From positions 7,154,746 to 7,218,745 of the forward strand of contig CM055098.1 in the NCBI GenBank assembly GCA_029204225.1: DNA of 64,000 nt. Reading direction: 5' to 3'. The position numbers were made by a program, and so were the translations under genes. Below the pieces are notes generated by a model. It searched no databases, was not told the DNA's origin, and worked only from the letters and a program-made list of their open reading frames with translations. Positions 1 to 11,005 of this stretch are shown piece by piece (the stretch's first letter is position 1; every line of letters begins with the position of its first letter). Source of the stretch: Diphasiastrum complanatum (Eukaryota > Streptophyta > Lycopodiopsida > Lycopodiales > Lycopodiaceae).

Positions 1-29
1 ACTAGAATTATCTTCTGCGTGAATGTGTA

Positions 30-199
30 CACATCTGATTCTGTGTACTCATGAAGGACAAGCTGCACATATAATATTCACATATTTGTTACTGGCATAT
101 CAAAATAAATTAGTTTTCACATCTGATTCCGTCTACTCATGAAGGGAAAACTGCACGTATAATATTCACATGTTAGTTACTGACATATCAAAATAAATC
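30..199. repeat. Two-copy 88-bp tandem duplication
   Basis: The segment beginning cacatctgattc at 30 recurs at 118 with about nine differences, giving a period of 88 bp. Both copies run through a shared end (catatcaaaataaat). Nothing in them looks coding. The flanks (1-29 and 200-688) are AT-rich and show no gene I can recognise. Confidence 0.8.
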
Positions 200-688
200 A
201 CTATTTCCTTAATGAAATCAAAATTGCAAAAGTTACCTTTCAAATATCAACATGTTCTTGCATGTTGTACCACCCCAAGAAAAGCTCTGCATTATAGAGA
301 GCACGAAAGTCACAACTATATGAGTCATTATGGTCTTGCATATAATTTTTATGTCAGAGATGTATATAGAAAATAAACATAATAATATTGAAAATGCATA
401 TTTTGAAATATCAAGACATTATCTCTAAGGTCACAATTTTACATTCTCCCATTGTGGCATCGTTATAGAATAAATATACAAATTGATGGCAACAAAGCAT
501 CAATGTCTTTGTGCGTGTTGTTGGCAGAATTCATCTTTATACAAAAAAATATTTATGATATTATCTACAATTTTCAACATGGAGAGTACATTCAAGCTCC
601 AGTGCTCATTGCAAAATCAAAGCAATAGTATATTGGTTAGATGAATGAACAACTCAAAGCACCTAATGATACAGCCATCAGAAAGAAA

Positions 689-1325
689 TTAGACTACATA
701 CTTTGTATGAAACAATGATATTATGTGTCTCACAAGTGGTGAACATCTTTCAAATAAGAATGATGCAAGGGTGATATTGTCACCCTTCATGCACTGCCAA
801 CAGAAATTACTAATAACCACAATATCTCTTCTGGAGTCACGGGCAATTGAAAATTGCAACAATTGTAATCTTGCTTTTATGATAGGATCACTTATTGAGG
901 ACTTTTTAATTTTCATATCTACAATGTTGTTTATATCAAAATCTATACCTATGCGTATCTCATCTATTCTAAACAAAAATGACATGCCAATAAGATCAAT
1001 GGCATCAGATATATCTTTATCAAAATGAAGTTATTGTTCAGAATCTATAAATGCAGTAGGTTTTGAAGGAGGAGGAGGAGTAGGGCCGATAATGATAGGC
1101 TATGTCGTGGGTTCTGAAGGATGGGATGAGGAGGGAGGGTTATAGGCATATCGTATCTACAGGACCATATCTACAAGATTATCCAAAATAGATGTGGCAA
1201 TATTTACAACAACCTCTAGTGAATTATCATCTATAGCTGCATCCTCTCCAGAATGTGAGAATTGTTGCAAAGTCATCCTCCTAACCTTCTTGGGAGCTAC
1301 AACTATAGATTTCACACTCCTTTTG
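689..1325 (-). pseudogene. Decayed coding stretch of unknown origin
   Basis: The minus strand reads as protein-like sequence from about 1325 down to 689. The last open part (985-689) is 98 residues with normal composition, and the same frame extends upstream through a proline-rich part (residues such as PPPPSKPTAF) to about 1090, with in-frame stops. A second piece (about 1325-1157), just inside the CA array, contains VVAPKKVRRMTLQQFSHSGE. I do not recognise a domain. It could be a broken host gene or the end of a transposon protein. The (CA)n tract would lie at or upstream of its start. Confidence 0.3.
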
Positions 1326-1328
<3 letters not shown>

Positions 1329-1424
<96 letters not shown>

Positions 1425-1435
1425 ACACACACACA
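1329..1435. repeat. (CA)n microsatellite
   Basis: About 107 bp of almost uninterrupted AC dinucleotides with one T interruption near 1420. Open frames through it (poly Thr-His, Cys-Val) are artefacts. From 1436 to 1982 I see only pyrimidine-rich, non-coding DNA (an imperfect CTCT/CACT stretch near 1785-1840). Confidence 0.97.
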
Positions 1436-1982
1436 TGATCACGACTGTGGATCAATACTAGGTCTGTGTGGATGTATATCAAGTCAGTGTGGATGTTTCC
1501 CTTTGGGACAAGCTCTACTCTTTGTACATATCCTCAGACTTCAGCCTCACTAGAGGAGTGTATGCTCTCTCTTCCCTTCCTTCAACCTTTAGCTGCAAAA
1601 ATATTTTTTCTACCACTGCACACTATGCAACACTCTCTTTCTCTGCCTCCGACATCATCCTTCCACCACTCCTTTTCTCAAAACATGCATGTTGGTTAAG
1701 TAGCTCTGCACAAATGGAAGCAAAAGCCCCTTCAGTTGGAGGCCAGCTACAAAATAGGAGGAAGATAGATACGTACATACATACATGCTCTCGCTCATTC
1801 TCTTTGTCTCTATCTCACTCACTCATTCACTCTCTCTAGAATATGAGAGCGATTACGTTCTTAAGTAGACAAAGAGACTAGAGGGAGGGGTGAAGAGAGC
1901 TGTAGAATGGAAGGCAGCTCTCTTTGACAGACAGGCAGACAAGGTATAATTAATGAATGATCATCGATTATTTTGTGTGAAT

Positions 1983-3070
1983 TGTCAGAGAATGTGTTAG
2001 AGCGAGCCCTTCAATTCTCTCGGTGCATGCACTACTGGTGACTTAGTAGGCAAACAAAAGAATATGGTAATTTTAAAGCCTTAAATGCACGATGGTAGCG
2101 GAAGTGAAGAGCAGACAGCCAAACAAAGCAATTAAATAGCCAGACAGATCGTAGAAAAGCATTACAGTATTGACACAAATCTGAACGCAGAACCAAACAG
2201 AGCTGTAATCAGATTAAGTATAATGAAATATGCAATTCAATAATGCAGGTGAGCACAAAACAATAGCGGACGTAACCGTGTGCTTCACAAGCTAATCACA
2301 ATCTGTAAAGATTATAAACCTATTACTGACAATCAATCTGAAAGAAAGAATCAATGCGCAAAGGCATCTACAATGTCTGTCTCTGAAATTACAGATCATG
2401 CTCCATTCTATCTTCTGTTCTACACGTTGTTTGAATACTAAGATGGTATCCAATATATACATAATTTTTACAGGTGTGCAGATGAAGAAGGCACAAAAGT
2501 GGTTGTGCTATTTTTGGGAGATCGTGGGTGGCTGCTATTGTTGTTGTCAAATCTGTTTGCATAGTGCATAGAACGAGTGTGAGGAGGCCGCAACATCAGG
2601 CTTTGCTAAAATTCACGCTGATGAAAATGTAAAAATTTGACACTCTGTCCAATGCCTTAGAAAAATCATTTGTAGGGTACCTTTGCCTTTTCTGTAAGGG
2701 CATTGTCGACATTTGTAGGGCACCTTCGGCATTTGTAGGGCAGTGTTGGATTTTTCGCCTATCATAAAATGCGTGTAAAAATGCAGTGTCGCATTTTTCA
2801 CCTGTTCAAATTTACTTGTATTTATGCAGACTGTGTAACTGTCGCTTTTTCAAAAGTGTCTCAAAACACTTGGTTGCTCAGGATGGCCCTAAGGTGAAAA
2901 AGCGACAGTGTCTGGTTTTTTGCCTGTGGAAATTCTCGAATAAAAATGCAGACTGTGGCTACAAACAGTTCAAATATGCGGACTGTGTGACAACACGAGT
3001 AAAAATGCAGCAGCATAAATGGAGACAGATTAACATAGGATTTAGGAGAGTAGAGGAGATAAATCCAACA
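1983..3070 (-). repeat. 3' LTR of copia element A
   Basis: On the plus strand it starts TG (tgtcagagaatg) at 1983 and ends CA (aaatccaaca) at 3070, next to a polypyrimidine run that is the complement of the element's polypurine tract. Positions 1983-2598 match 10117-10729. The inner half (2640-3000) contains scattered gtgtcgcatttt motifs and inverted forms of them. Confidence 0.9.
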
Positions 3071-3080
3071 CTCCCCCTTA
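3071..3080 (-). other. Polypurine tract of element A
   Basis: The plus strand ctccccctta is the complement of a purine run (taagggggag) directly before the 3' LTR on the coding strand. This is the plus-strand DNA priming site of LTR retroelements. It lies just past the end of the RNase H frame at 3078, which it overlaps by a few bases. Confidence 0.8.
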
Positions 3081-3600
3081 ATCTAGATCTGTGAATGCCT
3101 TGATCTTCGGACTAAGCAATGCACAAAACTTGTTGTGTGCATTAACACTTAATGCCTTTGTAAATATTTCTGCAACCATGTCATGTGTTCTACAGTATGT
3201 TAAGCTTACCTCCTTGTTGAGAACCTTGCCCCTAATACAGTGATATCGGATTTCAATGTGCTTACTCCTAGAGTGAAATCTAGGGATGGATGATAAGGCA
3301 ATAACACTCTGATTATCACAAAATATAATTGTAGGGCTGTACTTATGCAAACTAATGTTTGACAATAAATTTCTCAACCAAAACGCTTCTTTAATGGATT
3401 GAGAAACAACAATGTATTCTGCTTTTGTAGATGAAAGAACTATAGAGGTTTGCTTACGACTGTTCCCTGAGATAGGACCACCGTTGAAGAAGAATGTAAA
3501 TCCAAATGTGGACTTACGATTGTCTACATTTTCTCCCCAACTTGCATAAGAGTATCCACTGTGCTGATGAAGATTGTCATTGTTGACTTCTCCATAGCAA
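3078..3600 (-). pseudogene. Copia RNase H domain (element A)
   Basis: The minus strand encodes the copia RNase H domain. Visible are the serine-rich SSTKAEYIVVSQ stretch with the catalytic Glu, the CDNQSVIALS Asp motif, the HSRSKHIEIRYHCIR block, and the closing AEIFTKAL motif of copia polyproteins, ending at 3078. The domain is nearly complete, but upstream RT sequence is broken, so it is a relic. It is followed directly by the polypurine tract and 3' LTR. Confidence 0.9.
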
Positions 3601-3605
3601 ATGCT

Positions 3606-4660
3606 CTAATCCATAGTAGCTCGAATATACCTCATGACTCTTATGAAAGCCTTCCAATGGGTAATGCCAAGATTAACCATATATTGACTGAGTGAGCTTA
3701 CTGAAAAAGAGATGTCACGTCTTGTACAGACCATTATGTACATGAGAGATCCAAGTATCGATCGATAAGGATACTCTCTCATCTGCTCCTCTTCCTGCTT
3801 GGTCCGAGGACATTGGTCCTTCAACAAACGCAGGCCTGGATCCATTGGCGAGTGAGCTAACTTACAGTTCATCAGATTATATTTGTCAAGAACACTGTGA
3901 AGATACCTTTGTTGAGTGATATACATCAGTCGTCTCGCTCTATCTCTGTGGATTTGAATGCCCAGATAGAAGTGAGCTTCACCCAGGTCCAATCATGTCG
4001 AACTCAAAAAACAGCATCTGTTTAGCATCCTTGACCAAATTGGTATTGTTGTTGAAAAGCAACGTATCATCCATGTATAAGGTGATGATAATGAAGGATT
4101 GCTGCACCGACTTGGAATTGATGTTGCAATCAGCAGTGCTTGGATCCTCTAAAACCAAGCTCTGGCAGACTATTTCAAGTTGTAAAGTGCCTTATGGAGT
4201 TTACAGACATGATTTTTCATACCTTCCAGAATATATCCTTCGAGCTAGATCATATAGATGTCTTCTTCTATGACTCCATTCAGATAAGCTGTTTGCACAT
4301 CAAGTTGATGCACTTCGAGTCGACAACTGCAACATATGATAGGAGGGCTCGGATCGATGAATGCTTGACTATTGGACTGAAAGTCTCACTATAGTCAATG
4401 TTGGGGATCTGAGTGAATCCTCATGCTACCAGTCTTGCCTTCTTTTGATCAATCGCTCCATTGGCATTGTACTTGATCTTAAAGATCCATTTGCAATCGA
4501 TGATATTGCAGCCAATTGGATCTTCGACTAATGACCATGTCTGGTTCTTGATTAGAGAGGAATACTCTCTGTCCATGGCTTCTCTAGAGATCAGAGTTTG
4601 GTTGGCTAAGTGCCTCTTCGACTGTTGTTGGTTCCTGTATCAAGAGACATGTAGACTCAG
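3606..4660 (-). pseudogene. Copia reverse transcriptase, decayed (element A)
   Basis: Reading down the minus strand, the RT begins near 4650 with the NQTWSLVE and KWIFKIKYNANG blocks, then a premature TGA at 4421-4423 in the VA-GF motif. Further on come the SETFSPIVK block, the LHKALYNLK segment with TAG stops near 4150-4190, a one-base shift near 3990, and the LGEAHFYLGIQI and ILGSLMYI blocks before the frame stops near 3606. RNA-dependent DNA polymerase of the element; inactive here. Confidence 0.9.
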
Positions 4661-4765
4661 GAGTATACCTTGTGGGCTATGTGCACACTCGACTTGATCT
4701 TCTAGGAGGAGTTGACTGATGAACCACTCTTGGAACTTGTTGCTGGGTAGCAGCAACATCTTCGA

Positions 4766-5535
4766 CTAACTCGCTATCAAATAGTGGATCGACGATGGAC
4801 ATGCTTGAGCTTGAAGCTCGGATTGACGTGTTAGAGGTTCTCCTGGAACAATGCCTTTGCCTTTGATGTCGATGAACTGATCCTCGATAAAGACTGTATC
4901 CCAGTTGAACAAGATCTGCTTGGTATCGGGGTCGTACAACTTATATGTGTTATCAAATGAAGTATATCCAATTAGGATGGTCTTGAGACCTTGGAAGTCG
5001 AATTTCTTCCTCGTCTCTTTCGAGATCTGCGATAGGAAACGCATCCAAATACTTGTAGGTTCTTCACAAAAGGCTTAGAGCCTGTCCACACCTCATGGGG
5101 TGTTCTATCTAAGAGGGCCTTGGTTGAACATCTATTCTGGACGTAAGCTGCAGTGGAGACAACTTCGGCCCAGAAGCTCTTGGGAAGTGATGCATGCGCC
5201 AGCATATATTTAGCTGATTCAACCAGAGTACGGTTCTTCCTCTCGGCCAGGCCATTTGATTGAGGACTATAAGGAGTGATGAACTGCTGCTCAATGCCTT
5301 GGCTCTGGCAATACTCCTTAAATTCAGTAGAGATGTACTCTCCACCATTGTCAGACTTCAGGGCCTTGATCATCCTTCGAGTCTCTTTTTCTGCATGCTC
5401 CTTGAAGATTCTGAAGCAATTGAAAGCTTCAGATTTCTTCTTGATAAAATACACCATAGTCCTTCTGAAAAATTCATCAATAAAAGTTATGAAGTACTTT
5501 GCATCCTTCAGAGAAGGATTCTTTACGCAGATCAG
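4766..5535 (-). pseudogene. Copia integrase, N-terminally truncated (element A)
   Basis: The minus strand from about 5535 carries the integrase catalytic core: FITFIDEF (first Asp), SDNGGEY (second Asp), and the catalytic Glu in NGLAERKNRT, then AYVQNRC and the C-terminal GYTSFDNTYKLYDP region down to 4766. The N-terminal HHCC zinc-binding part is missing because the frame meets the truncated LTR of element B at about 5530. Confidence 0.92.
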
Positions 5536-6076
5536 CAGTGTCTATCTACACTCTGAAGGATTATAGGAATGATATAGTCGATAGTGACCAACAATCATAT
5601 CTGAATTCCTGACGAACTGATTTTATTCGCAAATGTTTTCGCTTCGTGTTTTGCTTCGTGATCACTTGGCTAAGCGTAAATCAATTTTAGAGCTCACTTA
5701 AGTTTTGTTTCGTTTCATTTTGTTTTGTCTTGTTTCGTTTCGTTTCGTCTCGTCTCATTATAGAGCCTGATTGATCTTTTTGTGAATTCTTCTCTTTCAT
5801 CTAATTTTGATTTGTTTCATTTCGTTTCGCGATCTCTATGCTTCTAGCATAAATCAATGTCAGAGCTCGTTTAAGTTTCACTTCGCTTCACTTCGTTTTC
5901 ATGTAGATTTCGTCTCGTTGTGTTACAGAGCCTGATTAATCCAACACAAATTATTCTTGAACAGAAATAGTTTGAGTTTCATGAAATTGTTCGCGAATCG
6001 CTTGAGACTTTTATCAGTTTGTCACCAGAGTTCGAACTGGGATTTGCATTTTTTGAGTGCACAATTTTTCGCATCA
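5527..6076 (+). repeat. Truncated 5' LTR of element B
   Basis: It matches 8606-9140 and ends gcatca immediately before the primer site. It is rich in TTTCG/TCTCG pentamers (5640-5930), which are a property of this LTR family. The first ~700 bp expected from the right LTR are absent. Confidence 0.9.
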
Positions 6077-6090
6077 GTGGTATTAGAGCC
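6077..6090 (+). other. Primer binding site of element B
   Basis: gtggtattagagcc directly after the LTR end resembles the tggtatcagagcc complement of the initiator tRNA-Met 3' end used by most plant copia elements, with one C to T change. It marks the start of minus-strand DNA synthesis. Confidence 0.85.
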
Positions 6091-6191
6091 TACCTTGTCA
6101 TACTCTGACATAGCCAAAAAGCTATCAGATCCAGGAGGCTAAGCATTCAAACAAACAACCATTAACAAGTGAGAACACAAATTCAGGAGCA

Positions 6192-7087
6192 ATGGCTTCA
6201 ATCAGCAGCATACAATCCAAGATTTGTACAGTTCTGGATTCATCAAGATCTAACTTCCTAGCATGGAAGATAAAGATCTTGCTGATACTTAAGGGAGAAG
6301 GATTATTTCCCTGGGTAGATGGCACTGAGGAGACGCCTACAACAACAGGCAAGGAGCTACGCGAATGGAGGGAGAAAATGTCAAGGCAGTAGCCTTGTTA
6401 TCATCATCCATCGAAGATAGCCTCACACTTGACCTGGCTACACTCACTAAAGCAAAAGAGATGTGGGATACACTACTCACAAGATTTCAGATGAAATCAC
6501 GCAGTCAGATAATGATGCTTGAGGATCAGCTGACAAACCTGCAGTGGGATGACAAAGACCTCACTTCCTTTATTAGGAAGATGAAGGATATTTTTCTTTC
6601 ACTACACAATTCTGGAGCAAAAAATACAGTGTCAACAGAGAAGCAACTCACTTATCTGTTGAGACCCTTACCAAGATCCTTCCAGACAACCAGAACACTG
6701 CTAGCAAAAGATCCTACAATGACACTCGAAAAGGCAATTGTCGAGATTCAAGAAGAAGTCGAGGCTCGAGAGCACCTTGATCACGAGGTTGCTTCTGACC
6801 AAGATCTCTACAACAACAAGGAGAAGGCCAAAAAATAATTCAAGCCTAAGAGGGTGTTAGATCGAAAGCAGGATCGTGATCAACAAGCAGAAGGGACCAA
6901 CAAAGGCAAATGGAAGAACAAAGGAAGGTCGAAACAGCAAAGTGGAGACAAGAAGACCTACGTGAGATGCAAACGCGAAGGACATTCTGTCAATTCGTGT
7001 TGGCTCAATCCGAAAATTGAGTGTATCCACTGCCACAAGAAAGGTCATGCAATCATGGACTGCTGCCTGAACCCAAGAAACAAATAA
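6192..7087 (+). pseudogene. Copia gag with two zinc knuckles (element B)
   Basis: Starts at ATG 6192 (MASISSIQSK), 100 bp after the primer site. It carries the gag N-terminus (NFLAWKIKILL) and the capsid-like DLTSFIRKMKDIF / LTYLLRPLPRSF region. Two extra bases near 6370-6385 shift the frame, and a TAA stops it at 6836. Beyond this, two CCHC knuckles follow: the first (near 6966) has lost its first Cys (YVRCKREGHSVNSC), the second (CIHCHKKGHAIMDC) is intact. Nucleocapsid of the element; not functional as it stands. Confidence 0.88.
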
Positions 7088-7150
7088 GCACAAGGCAGAC
7101 AGGAGAACAATAACAGTTCGTCCTATGTCGAGGAGCCAGAGAGTTCAAAA

Positions 7151-7378
7151 ATGGATGAAGAAAGATCGAATCGTGGTAACGCCTACATCTGTGCAGACAT
7201 GTGTGTAGTGTCAACACCTAACATGCAGGAGATAATCCTAGACTCAGGAGCTACCTCACACTTCGTTACATCAAGACAAATCATGTCTGATTTTCGAAGT
7301 GCAGATCCAAACATCATTGTTCTTGGAGATGGATCCAAACATCAAGTGAATGGTATTGGTTCACTGTGGCTCAATTAA
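7151..7378 (+). pseudogene. Copia aspartic protease fragment (element B)
   Basis: A 75-residue frame with the LDSGATSHFV catalytic motif and the downstream VLGDGSKHQVNGIG block typical of copia proteases. It stops at 7378, where the sequence jumps straight to RNase H, so most of pol has been deleted. Confidence 0.9.
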
Positions 7379-7380
7379 CA

Positions 7381-7860
7381 AAAGATTTTGGTTTGTGTTA
7401 TTGTCGTGATGCAGGGTTCCAGATACTTTCCTATAGTAATGTTAGTTGGGCATCTCTCAAGGACGATTGCAAAAGTGTCTCAGGAGAATGCACTATCACG
7501 TCAGGAGCAGCAATTTTCTGGGTCAGCAAGAAGCAGACCATTGTGGCTCAGTCATCTGGTGTAGCAGAGTACATTGCGGTAGCAAAGATGGCCAACGAAA
7601 TAATTTGGCTCAAACAGTTCCTTGATGAATTGGGCGAAACGAGGAATGAACCTCTGGTTTTGTAGATGGACAACACATCCGCAATACATCTGACAAAAGA
7701 CCCTGTGTTTCACTCAAGGAAGAAAGACATTGCGATCAAGTACCACTTGATAAGGGATTTGATTGGGAAGAAGATGTTGCAGACTACCTTCATTGGAACA
7801 AAGGAGATGGTAGCTGACATTTTCACAAAGGCCTTAGACAAAGGTCTGTTTGAGAAATAG
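7381..7860 (+). pseudogene. Copia RNase H domain (element B)
   Basis: The frame contains WVSKKQTIVAQSS, the catalytic Glu in GVAEYIAVAK, the MDNTSAIHLTKDP Asp motif (preceded by a TAG at 7663-7665), the HSRKKDIAIKYHLIRD block and the closing ADIFTKALDKGLF. It is followed by a purine run (gagaggga) and the right LTR. Integrase and reverse transcriptase, which should precede it, are absent. Confidence 0.9.
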
Positions 7861-7906
7861 AGGAGCAGTCTTGGAGTCATCAAGCTATCATGCTTTGAGA
7901 GGGAGC

Positions 7907-9140
7907 TGAAGAAACAAAATGTTTCTAGTGCCAAAGCCTTGCTAGCTCTCCACTCTGATTTTGACAAAAAAGACACGAGAAAATTGTTCACGAACAATTT
8001 TGCGACACATGACACGAAATTGTTTCGCGATACAAAATCATTCTTGCTCCATGAACGGCCAAGAAGATCAGCCAAGTACCAAGGGGTACAAGTATTTGAT
8101 CAGATATCATGACATTAGTAGACATACTCTAGATTGTGGCTAATCTGCCACTCTTGTAATTTGTGAGTAGTTAGAGATGTTTAATCTTTTTGATCTGGAA
8201 GTTACACGATGCGACACAAAAAAGTTCGCGAACTATATACTTTCTGTTTGATGCATAATACCAAGTAAGATAGAAGACAAAAAATACAGAATACATGTCC
8301 GCCTGTGAGTGAGACAATTTTGTAGAGGATCTGTAGATCCAGAAGTCCACTAGTAAGCAAGACATTATTCGTGAGAGAATTGTGTTTCTCTCACGCCAAT
8401 GCACTGTGTGGATCTGTCGCACAGTGCTTGAAAAATCAGAAGATCAATAGATAATATTGTAGTTGTTAAAGCACATAGTATTTTGAATGATTGTATGATC
8501 TCGAATGTATTTTTGTTTGCTACTATTCGTGTGTCTGATTCACTTGTCTATTCAATTTCACACTTTGGTTTGATTTTGTTGAATGATATATTAATCTGTT
8601 AACGTAGATCAATAGTGTCTGTGTACACTCTGAAGGATTGTAGAAATGATATAGCCGGCAGTGACCAACAATCATATCTAAATTCCTGATGAACTGATTT
8701 TATTCGCAAATGCTTTCCTTTGTGTTTCGCTTCGCGATCACTTGGCTATAAACATAAATCAATTTTAGAGCTCACTTTGTTTCGTTTTGTCTTGTTTCAT
8801 TTCGTCTCGTCTCGTCTTGTTATAGAGCCTGATTGATTTCGTGAATTCTTCTCTTTCGTCTAATTTCGATTCGTTTCGTTTCGGGATATCTATGCTTCCA
8901 ACATGAATCAATGTCAGAGCTCATTTAAGTTTTGCTTCGCTTTGTTTCATTTCATTTTCATCTAGATTTTGTCTTTTCGTTTCGTTGTGTTACAGAGCCC
9001 GATTGATCCAACACAAATTATTCTCGAACATAAATAATTCGAGTTTCACGAAACTGTTGCGAATCGTTCGAGACTTTTATCAGTTTGTCACCAGAGTTCT
9101 AGCTAGAATTTGCATTTTCTGAGTGCAATTTTTTGCATCA
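7907..9140 (+). repeat. Full 3' LTR of element B (1234 bp)
   Basis: Starts tgaagaaaca at 7907 after the purine run and ends ttgcatca at 9140. The boundaries are confirmed by the related solo LTR C (11845-13398), which has the same ends and a target duplication. It contains two adjacent hairpins (8370-8427), a gttcgcgaac palindrome at about 8225, and a TTTCG-rich stretch (8770-8990). Confidence 0.92.
8370..8427 (+). other. Twin hairpins in B-family LTR
   Basis: Hairpin 1: cgtgagagaa (8370-8379) and ttctctcacg (8386-8395), a perfect 10-bp stem with a 6-base loop. Hairpin 2: gcactgtg (8401-8408) and cacagtgc (8420-8427), an 8-bp stem with an 11-base loop. Both recur in solo LTR C at 12560-12615 (other strand), where one pair in hairpin 2 changes from T-A to C-G. 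They could be an RNA processing or packaging element, or simply part of the transcript leader. The structure is seen; the function is unknown. Confidence 0.75.
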
Positions 9141-9912
9141 CGACAATCTTGAATCTCGTGGTTGTTTCTCTTGAAGTATCTATAGAACAACTTCTTTTAG
9201 TTTGCGGATTCGACTGTTCTTTGTGCTGTGTTGGTTTCTGGTCTTGCTTTGATTACTTCGGGACTTCCTTCTTCTTTTGCTTAGTCGTGCCTTTGTTGGT
9301 GTACAAGGCATGAAAATTAGCTGAGAAACTAGAGGCTTCATTCCTCTACATGTCTTCCTGCACCAACATTGCAATGACTCTTGAAAGAGTTAGCTCTGGA
9401 TGCGTCGTGATGATCATCACCCAATTGTCATATGAACTTGGCAAGCTTGTAAGCAGTTGCATTACTGCATCTTGATCGTCTATGATAGATCCGATATCGG
9501 CCATTTGTTTTAGCAGGTTCTCGAACTGGTTGATGTGATTCTGCGGGGAATCACCATTTGCCATCTTGAGGGAGTAAAATTTCTTCCTGAGATGTAGCTT
9601 GGAAGCTATATCTCGCACTTCATATAACGTACTCAAGATGTCCCAGACTTCTTTGGATGTCTGAGCTTCGGACACATGGCCGATCTGAGTATCCGAAATG
9701 TTGAGGATAATTAGCACAAATGCTTTGGCATCCTTCAGCTTCCATCTGGAGATTGTTGCGTCATCAGCTTCGGGTTTTCCCTCTGCACCTGTAACAACGT
9801 CATACAACTCCTTAGTCATTAGCACAGTTCTCATCTTAAATTTCCACAGATGGTAATTAGCTCCATCAAGCTTGTCCATGATGATAGGACTGACTTTCCC
9901 TTGGAAATCCAT
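9141..9912 (-). pseudogene. Copia gag (element A)
   Basis: The minus strand starts at ATG 9912 (MDFQGKVSPIIMDKLDG). It has the gag blocks YHLWKFKMRTVL, ISDTQIGHV, LHLRKKFYSLKM and LTSLPSSYDNWV, and about 188 residues before the frame breaks near 9346. Sequence below that still shows a lysine-rich linker and a worn zinc knuckle (HEIQDC near 9141), where element B has been inserted. Confidence 0.92.
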
Positions 9913-10104
9913 GTGGAAGATTAGTCTAGGTGATAGAAGTAACTATCAGTGACTTAAGTATGAAAATCTAGTGCTAAATTACAGAACAAGAAGGCAATTA
10001 CTCTATCGGCTAGTATAGTCTTGTTTCGGTGGAAGCTTACCAGGCTATAGAAATAGCTTTGAAATAAAACCGCTTAAAGAATCAGATAGATTCTGATTTC
10101 TTAG

Positions 10105-10116
10105 GCTTTGATACCA
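10105..10116 (-). other. Primer binding site of element A
   Basis: ctttgatacca on the plus strand is the complement of tggtatcaaag, the initiator tRNA-Met binding site, directly abutting the LTR that starts TG at 10117. This fixes the minus orientation of element A. Confidence 0.85.
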
Positions 10117-10729
10117 TGTCGGAGAATGTGTTAGAGCGATCCCTTCAATTCTCTCGGTGCATGCACTACTAGTGACTTAGTAGGCAAACAAAAGAATATG
10201 ATAATTTTAAAGCCTTTAATGCACGATGGAGTGGAAGTGAAGAGCAGACAACCAAACAAAGCAATTAGATAGCCAAATAGATCGTAGAAAAGCATTACAG
10301 TATTGACACAAATCTGAACGCAGAACCAAACAGAGTTGTAATCAGATTAAGTATAATGAAATATGCAATTCAATAATGCAGGTGAGCACAAAACAATAGT
10401 GGACATAACCAAGTGCTTCATGAGCTAATTACAATCTGTAAAGATTATGAACCTATTACTAACAATCAATCTGAAAGAAAGAATTAATGCGCGAAGGCAT
10501 CTACAATGTCTGTCTCTGAAATTACAGATCATGCTCCGTTCTATCTTCTGTTCTACACGTTGTTTGAATGCTAAGATGGTATTCAATATATACATAATTT
10601 TTACAGGTGTGCAGATGAAGAAGGTACAAAAGTGGTTGTGCTGTCTGTGGGAGATTATGGGTGGCTGTTGTTGTTGTCAAATCTGTTTGCACAGTGCATA
10701 GAACGAGCACGAGGAGGCCGCGACTTCAG
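10117..10729 (-). repeat. Truncated 5' LTR of element A
   Basis: Matches 1983-2598 almost base for base, then the similarity ends within gaggaggccgcgacttcagg near 10729, just before the GT/GA array. The remaining ~470 bp of the LTR are missing, so a rearrangement took place at this point. Confidence 0.9.
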
Positions 10730-10766
10730 GCCACCGACATGCAGGCCACCGTGGTACTGAACTGGG

Positions 10767-10966
<200 letters not shown>

Positions 10967-11005
10967 GCATGTTTGTGACCAGAGGAGCTTCAAGGTGTTT
11001 TCTCA

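Larger units (their letters stand above)
5527..9140 (+). mobile_element. Ty1/copia retrotransposon B nested in A
   Basis: Plus-strand copia element: left LTR fragment (5527-6076), primer site (6077-6090), gag with two zinc knuckles, protease, then a direct jump to RNase H, polypurine run and full right LTR (7907-9140). Integrase and RT are missing, with the join near 7378. The left LTR matches only the last ~535 bp of the right one, so its 5' half was lost together with the neighbouring part of element A. Right boundary: element A gag resumes at 9141, inside its zinc knuckle. Confidence 0.92.
1983..10729 (-). mobile_element. Ty1/copia retrotransposon A, minus strand, interrupted
   Basis: The minus-strand order is LTR (10729-10117, truncated), primer site, gag (9912-9141), integrase (5535-4766), reverse transcriptase (about 4660-3606), RNase H (about 3560-3078), polypurine tract, LTR (3070-1983). 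This is the copia order, integrase before reverse transcriptase. Element B (5527-9140) sits inside it, and the part of A between the gag zinc knuckle and the middle of integrase is missing. Several in-frame stops and frameshifts make it non-functional. The two LTR copies agree closely over about 615 bp. The outer part of the right LTR (equivalent to about 2600-3070 of the left) is lost, so no target duplication can be tested. Confidence 0.93.
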
